From positions 4,898,001 to 4,962,000 of the forward strand of contig JAUSZU010000001.1 in the NCBI GenBank assembly GCA_030817875.1: DNA of 64,000 nt, read 5' to 3'. The notes under the pieces were generated by a model. The model saw nothing but the letters and a program-made list of their open reading frames with translations. It was not told where the DNA came from and did not search any database. Positions 59,128 to 64,000 of the stretch are shown in pieces. Position 1 is the stretch's first letter; every line of letters begins with the position of its first letter. The stretch is from Flavobacterium sp. W4I14. Its GTDB lineage: Bacteria > Bacteroidota > Bacteroidia > Sphingobacteriales > Sphingobacteriaceae. Both the position numbers and the translations under genes were made by a program.

Positions 59128-61500
59128 TTATGATGCGTTACCCATGTATGGATCTGTTTGGGTAATTTCTCCTGTTTCTATTTTACCCGAATAACGGTGT
59201 TTAAATGTGGTGTTGCCTGTCTGCAAAATGCTGAAATCGTACCAATTCGCATTTTTAGCCAGATTAAACGAGATGTTTGTACTCGATTTTGGCTTGATTG
59301 TTAACGTTTTGCTCCCCGATTTGTATTTGTTATCTACAATTTGAAGTGAAACTAAACTGGCACCTTTATTCTCAATCGCAAAAACCAGGGTACCTGTAAG
59401 TTTTTTGCTTACCAAACCGCCCTGCTCTGGATATGCTTTTACCACAATGGAAGGATTTTTTTTGCCGCCTACGAAATGTCTGTAAAAACCATTCGGACCA
59501 CTTATTGTAAGATCATAAACTTCGTTATCAAAATCATCCAGTTTAATGCTGTCTTTTAAAACATCGCCAGCTTTTACAGCATAGGCCCATGTTTTGCCCG
59601 CAACGCCTTTAAATTTGGTAATGGTATTCATGTTGAAAGGCGCACCAACAGTTTCTGTTTCGCTACCGAACAAAGTTTTTGCCGATTGAAAAGTAAGTAC
59701 GATTTCATTGTTAACCATATTTGCATCAACCATTAAATGATAAGGTAATGCACAAGCATGTTTTGTTCCGTTCTCCTGCTTAGGGGCGTGATTAGATGTT
59801 TCTGCAGAAAAGGCTTCGAACTTATTTATTTTTGCAACCTCTGTTTTATTGAGTGCCGTAGGGCCAACCTGGGCAGGTTTATTTTTAGCATTACCAATAT
59901 TGGTTACTACCGCATCGCGTTTTAACGGTTCTGGAGATTTAATTTCTTCTCCATTATAGGGTCTGAACACCGAGGTTAAATCGCCACAGATATTCCTTCG
60001 CCAATCGCTGATGTTGTTACTTTTAATGGTTTTGCCTGTTTTTTTAGCCAGCCATTTTTCCATAAACATTAATGACGACGTATGATCGAAAACCTGCGAG
60101 TTTACAAAACCGCCCTTGCTCCAGGGTGAGGCAATAACCAATGGTACACGATAGCCCAAACCGATCGGACTTCCCTTTCTTGCTTCAAAATCAGTGGCAT
60201 AGTTTATTCCTTCAGATACCTTTCCGCTGGTTGAATCATCAGGGTTTGGCACCACAAAAGGTGGCTGATGATCAAAATACCCGTCATTTTCATCGTAGGT
60301 TAACACAAAAATTGTTTTTTTCCAAACCTCTGGGTTTTTAGTTAAAATGTCTAGCGCTTCACTTACATACCAGGTTCCATACAATGGCGAGCTGGTATGA
60401 TCAGAAAAACGTTGAGGTGCAATCAACCATGAAACCGTTGGTAATTTACCGCTGTCTACATCTTTTCTAAACTGATGGAAAATATCGCCTTTCGGCACAT
60501 TAATCGTTTCTGACTTCCCTTGGTCATTCTTAAAAGTAAATGGTTCAAGATCGAGATAATCTTTTTGAGAAATGTTTGTAGTAAAGGCTTTATCTACTAA
60601 GTTTTTTTCCTTTTGAGATAATTTATCGTATTTCTCCTGAACCTCTTTTGCTGTTAAAGCCGGTTTAACGGTATTATCTCCATTTTTTCTAAAGTAAGCC
60701 GATAACTTAACGTTGTGCCTGCTGATATACTCTACAGGATTATCGCCATAATTACCCAACCAATCGTCTATTTCACCTTCGGGAAGTTTCGAGGTCCATA
60801 ATTCGTTTTGATAAATGCGCCAATCGATGCCATTATCTTCTAATGTTTCCTGAAAGGTTGGCCAATCTACAAACACGTTATTTTGCGATTCGGCCTGATC
60901 GTTATTGACCACCGCAATCCGGTTTGCACTTTTTTCTCCGCGAACGGTTCCTGTAAAAAAGAACAGCCTGTTTGGTGTTGTTCCGGTTAACGATGAGCAA
61001 AAATGTTGATCGCAAATGGTAAAAGCATCGGCCATGGCATAATAAAAAGGAATATCATTCCGATCATAATAAGCCAATGTCATTGGTGTTTTAACAGGTA
61101 GCCATTTATCAAAACGCCCCCCGTTCCGTGCAGCAACCTGATCATTCCAAGAATGTGGTAAACCGCCTTGCCAGGTGATTTTCGTTTTGTTAATGTCTAC
61201 ATGGAAAGGGGCATAGGTATAACCTTGACCATCTTTTTGCAACCAAACTTTGTTTCCATCAGGTTGAATGTGTGGGTGTGGATCATTAAATCCGCGAACA
61301 CCTTTCATTTTACCGAACATATGGTCGAATGATCTGTTTTCCTGCATCAGGAAAACAATGTGTTCGGCATCGTAAAATGTACTACCCGGTTCAGGGTTAA
61401 TCGACATGGCTTTTAGCACCGAACTGGGCAAGGTATTGGCCATACCAGTGGCTCCGGCAAACAAGGCCGCTTTTTTTAGAAATTCTCTACGTGAGTCCAT
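59128..61500 (-). CDS. plcN: Phosphocholine-specific (non-hemolytic) phospholipase C, Tat-exported
   Basis: This 790-residue protein has a twin-arginine signal (DSRREFLKKAALFAGATG) and a phosphoesterase domain: EHIVFLMQENRSFDHMFG, TPNRLFFFTGT, FVLTYDENDGYFDH and PLVIASPWSKGG. Two DUF756-type C-terminal domains follow (about 600-690 and 700-785). Such enzymes cleave phosphatidylcholine or sphingomyelin to release phosphocholine. The host-type substrate is notable since many Bacteroidota lack phosphatidylcholine. It lies between the kinase gene and the GDPD-GH16 gene. Confidence 0.92.
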   Translation of the reverse strand: MDSRREFLKKAALFAGATGMANTLPSSVLKAMSINPEPGSTFYDAEHIVFLMQENRSFDHMFGKMKGVRGFNDPHPHIQPDGNKVWLQKDGQGYTYAPFHVDINKTKITWQGGLPHSWNDQVAARNGGRFDKWLPVKTPMTLAYYDRNDIPFYYAMADAFTICDQHFCSSLTGTTPNRLFFFTGTVRGEKSANRIAVVNNDQAESQNNVFVDWPTFQETLEDNGIDWRIYQNELWTSKLPEGEIDDWLGNYGDNPVEYISRHNVKLSAYFRKNGDNTVKPALTAKEVQEKYDKLSQKEKNLVDKAFTTNISQKDYLDLEPFTFKNDQGKSETINVPKGDIFHQFRKDVDSGKLPTVSWLIAPQRFSDHTSSPLYGTWYVSEALDILTKNPEVWKKTIFVLTYDENDGYFDHQPPFVVPNPDDSTSGKVSEGINYATDFEARKGSPIGLGYRVPLVIASPWSKGGFVNSQVFDHTSSLMFMEKWLAKKTGKTIKSNNISDWRRNICGDLTSVFRPYNGEEIKSPEPLKRDAVVTNIGNAKNKPAQVGPTALNKTEVAKINKFEAFSAETSNHAPKQENGTKHACALPYHLMVDANMVNNEIVLTFQSAKTLFGSETETVGAPFNMNTITKFKGVAGKTWAYAVKAGDVLKDSIKLDDFDNEVYDLTISGPNGFYRHFVGGKKNPSIVVKAYPEQGGLVSKKLTGTLVFAIENKGASLVSLQIVDNKYKSGSKTLTIKPKSSTNISFNLAKNANWYDFSILQTGNTTFKHRYSGKIETGEITQTDPYMGNAS

Positions 61501-61748
61501 AAATTATACAATATAGCTTAGATACCGCAAGTTATAATTTCAGTTGTCAATTAGCAATTTTCAGTCGACAGTTAATTTATGGCGCTGGTCAGTCCGATTC
61601 CTTAGTCTGAAGTCCAAAGTCGATGAAGCAATCAATCCCAGCAATAGAACAATTCAGCAATGAAACATTACTATTTTCAATTGACAGTTTGCAATTCTCA
61701 GTTAACCAATTTAAACAACTAACCAGTTAACCTTTTCAACAAAGAAAG
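61501..61748. other. Gap with GTTAACC-type repeat (copy 2)
   Basis: Contains degenerate AT-rich phrases (CAGTTAACCAATTTAAAC) including a 34-nt repeat at 61699-61732 matching 21728-21761. No gene seen; the plcN promoter must lie in it. Confidence 0.4.
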
Positions 61749-63254
61749 TTACTTTTGAAACACCCGTACATAATCTACTTTCATACTTGCGGGGAAAATA
61801 GAGTCGTCTACTCCTTTTTTTCCACCCCAACCACCGCCTACGGCTACATTTAAAATAAGGTGGAAGTTTTGATCGAATGGCCAATCGCCAGACCCTTTTT
61901 TGGTATTTTTAAACGTGAGGTATTTTTGGTTATCAATAAAGAAATCTATTCTATCTGCAAACCATTCTACCGCATAAATATGATATTCGGTATAAGGATT
62001 ATCAACCTTTAAGGCCTTACCTACCTGTGTTTTGATTACGTGGTTAAATTTTTCGGTATGTACCGTACCATGAACGCTATCTGGATCATAACCTACATGT
62101 TCCATAATATCAATTTCGCCGCTCTTTGGCCAGCCGCCGTATTTCCCATCAGTCGGTAAGGCCCAAATTGCAGGCCATAAGCCCCGGCCTTTTGGCAACA
62201 TGGCGCGAACTTCTACCCTTCCGTATTTAAAATCGAATTTGTTTTTCGTTACCAATCTGGCCGAAGTATAATGGTTGTTTTCCTTGTCTGCTTTTACCGC
62301 AGTAATATTCAAATTTCCTTTTTTTACAATTGCATTCGTGCTATCGGCATCGGTATAATATTGAAGCTCATTATTGCCCCAACCTTTTCCACCTACATCG
62401 TAACTCCAGTTTTTTGCTAATGGTAATCCGGCATCGTTAAATTCATCAGCCCATTTAAGCTTCCAACCCGTTGCAACAGGTGTTTTTTTAAGCTCTTCGA
62501 AGGTCAATTCTGGCTCGTTAGTTGTAATATAATCAACCTGATGTGCCAAAAGCCATTGAATTTCGGGAACAGTATTTACGGTCCAGGCGTTTACCGTTAA
62601 TCCTAATTTGTGGGCATTTTCAATCCACCCATCTTTTTGGTAAACGCTAAAATGATAGTCAACACCGGTTAATTTATCTGCTTTCATTTGCTCAGCACTG
62701 ATTTCGCCTTTTAAGTAAGCCACTTTTGCTTTTGGCAAGAGCGCTAAAATGCGTTTACAGTAATCGTAGTCAAAACTGATATACTCTGTCCACTCCACTA
62801 CCTTGAGTTTCTGAACCATCTCAACACATTTATTGGTCACCTCAATTCCACGTTCTTTACTAACTAATGAAGGTTTGATCTCTAAAATCAGTTTGGTTGT
62901 TCTTTGCTTTTTACCTTCCAATAAATAAGCCTCAAGCGTTGGAATTTTTTCACCATTGCTCATCGTTTTGGTCAATAAATCAGCATAGTTTACTTTCTCG
63001 ATAACCAAACCCTGAAATTCTGGATCGTGATTAATAACCAAAACATTATCTGCCGTCATCCACACATCGAATTCCGATCCATAACAACCCAGCCTTACGG
63101 CTTCGTTTAATGAAGCGATAGAATTTTGAGGAAAATTATTTTTCTTCCATGCTCCGCGGTGGGCAATTACCTGGTTTTTGTTCCAGTTAAATTTTTGAGC
63201 AAAAGAGGCGGTAAAAATGAACAACATTAGTGCAGAAATAAATACTCGTTTCAT
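61749..63254 (-). CDS. Fusion of glycerophosphodiester phosphodiesterase and GH16 glucanase, exported
   Basis: This protein has 501 residues from the ATG at 63254. A signal peptide (MKRVFISALMLFIFTASFAQ) is followed by a GDPD domain (about 25-255): VIAHRGAWKKN, the metal Glu/Asp in SEFDVWMT and NHDPEF. A GH16 domain (about 265-500) follows, with catalytic EIDIMEH, WPAIWALP and LNVAVGGGWGG, matching laminarinase-type beta-1,3-glucanases. A TACTTTTG box (63286-63279) lies downstream of a longer in-frame start (63281), which argues for the shorter start. The GDPD domain would cleave glycerophosphodiesters such as glycerophosphocholine. Confidence 0.9.
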   Translation of the reverse strand: MKRVFISALMLFIFTASFAQKFNWNKNQVIAHRGAWKKNNFPQNSIASLNEAVRLGCYGSEFDVWMTADNVLVINHDPEFQGLVIEKVNYADLLTKTMSNGEKIPTLEAYLLEGKKQRTTKLILEIKPSLVSKERGIEVTNKCVEMVQKLKVVEWTEYISFDYDYCKRILALLPKAKVAYLKGEISAEQMKADKLTGVDYHFSVYQKDGWIENAHKLGLTVNAWTVNTVPEIQWLLAHQVDYITTNEPELTFEELKKTPVATGWKLKWADEFNDAGLPLAKNWSYDVGGKGWGNNELQYYTDADSTNAIVKKGNLNITAVKADKENNHYTSARLVTKNKFDFKYGRVEVRAMLPKGRGLWPAIWALPTDGKYGGWPKSGEIDIMEHVGYDPDSVHGTVHTEKFNHVIKTQVGKALKVDNPYTEYHIYAVEWFADRIDFFIDNQKYLTFKNTKKGSGDWPFDQNFHLILNVAVGGGWGGKKGVDDSIFPASMKVDYVRVFQK

Positions 63255-63834
63255 ATTTGGCATGATTATACAAAAAATCAAAAGTAGATTTTTATCAGAA
63301 TACTAGTTTAAAATCTATGTAACCTTTGTATTAATAAAAACAAGATAAAGATTTTTAAATTAATGTTCTGCTAGCCGGGTAGTGATTTGTTACACAGACC
63401 TCTGTTAAATAAACTCGCTTTACAAAAAATAGATGTGTTTTTTGAAGCGCAAAGCCTGAGCAGCTATGTAAGTTTGTTCCCGTGCTCCGCTATATCCTTT
63501 CACTGCGCTACAGGGATGCCGCTACGCCCGGGGCTAAATTACCTCTGATCTGCAAAGAAAACCAACCGCCCCCTTGCACTTGTAGTTTGTAACCCAGGCC
63601 TTTGTCAAATAAACCCGATTGGAGCGGAAACCAAAAGCTTTTTCTGCTTTTGTTGCAGCAAAAGCGGGACTGAAAACCGCCATGAAACGCTAAACGTTGT
63701 TTTCCAAATTAAAAAATGCCTCTTCAAAAATAGCAAGCTATATAACCCAATTGATAACCGATTTGTAATAAACACGTTATGCTAATATCAGATTTCTTTC
63801 AATTGATTAGAACTATTTTTACATTTACGGTGAT
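63255..63834. other. Intergenic region of about 580 nt with repeat-like sequence
   Basis: I see no gene here. Segments 63385-63450 and 63590-63640 are related (GTTAAATAAACTCG vs GTCAAATAAACCCG), and a hairpin AAGCTTTTTCTGCTTTTGTTGC/GCAACAAAAGCAG-like stem lies near 63630-63665. The GATTGGAGCGGAAACC...AAAGCGGGA stretch (63618-63672) looks like a dispersed intergenic repeat of the group. A TAcaTTTA box near 63820 may serve the DUF4175 gene. Confidence 0.4.
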
Positions 63835-64000
63835 ATGGTGAGCAATAACTACAGCGATTTATTACGGAAGATAGATGAGTTTATCCGCAAATTTTACCTG
63901 AATAAAATTTTGCGCGGGAGTATTTATGCCGCTGCCATACTTTTAGGCCTATATCTCATTGTTTTTTTGAGTCTTTATTACCTCAATCCAACCGCTGGTT
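63835..64000 (+). CDS. DUF4175 family membrane protein, N-terminal fragment
   Basis: The ATG at 63835 opens a frame that runs off the right edge (55 residues). It starts MVSNNYSDLLRKIDEFIRKF and has a transmembrane segment (GSIYAAAILLGLYLIVFL), as in the large Bacteroidota DUF4175 membrane proteins. The rest is outside the window. Function unknown. Confidence 0.65.
   Translation, partial: MVSNNYSDLLRKIDEFIRKFYLNKILRGSIYAAAILLGLYLIVFLSLYYLNPTAG

Noticed and set aside
1..64000. tRNA, rRNA, CRISPR array, prophage or insertion sequence
   Set aside because: I saw no T-loop/anticodon pattern, no direct-repeat array and no transposase, integrase or phage structural gene in any frame.

Overview
The window is a chromosomal stretch of an AT-rich Bacteroidota bacterium, most likely family Sphingobacteriaceae and Pedobacter-like. 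I infer this from a fused LpxC/FabZ, a SusC/SusD pair, the type IX secretion regulator PorX, Bacteroidota-type promoters (TTG/TTTG, 18-20 nt, TAnnTTTG) and families largely confined to the phylum (HYC_CC_PP, DUF3347, DUF6952, DUF2911, DUF4175). Gene names come from reading the translations; no database was searched.

Layout. 1-6.8 kb holds cell-surface and wall enzymes: a truncated zinc metalloprotease, an aspartyl protease with PDZ, PBP4, a GH18 lipoprotein, a PLP enzyme, a histidine phosphatase and a D-Ala-D-Ala dipeptidase. 7.3-10.7 kb is ald-tsaE-porX. 10.8-18.3 kb is an HD phosphohydrolase, the lipid A genes lpxD-lpxC/fabZ-lpxA, a GNAT, an ABC ATPase, a candidate small RNA and two tandem EF-P paralogues. 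18.6-23.4 kb has 5-formyl-THF cyclo-ligase, hutG-hutI, a frameshifted exonuclease III and a cyclophilin. 23.5-29.2 kb is a metal-handling group rich in heavy-metal-associated (HMA) domains, with an HMA-AraC fusion regulator. 29.2-37.1 kb is mixed metabolism, ending in a peroxiredoxin-thioredoxin-DUF6952 operon. 37.4-44.8 kb has PEP carboxylase and a tetR-tolC-emrA-emrB efflux operon with a clear TetR-type palindrome. 44.9-49 kb has a GH9-NodB fusion and a frameshifted DUF2911 gene. 49.2-63.3 kb is a nutrient-acquisition region on the minus strand: SusD/SusC, a frameshifted AraC regulator, a VOC protein, a NarL-type regulator with a Reg_prop sensor kinase, a phosphocholine-specific phospholipase C and a GDPD-GH16 fusion. 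The window ends in the start of a DUF4175 gene.

The most interesting signal not explained by genes is a roughly 50-60 nt hairpin found three times (25327-25384, 26591-26644, 47772-47820). Each copy lies 23-26 nt upstream of the start codon of a small exported protein (DUF3347, YceI, DUF2911), with conserved loop bases and at least one compensatory base-pair change. I read it as a cis-regulatory RNA family that I cannot assign. Other points of interest are the EF-P pair with different tip loops, the promoter-plus-terminator unit for a small RNA at 16.7 kb, two inverted copies of a ~142-bp intergenic element, and three genes each broken by a single-base frameshift.
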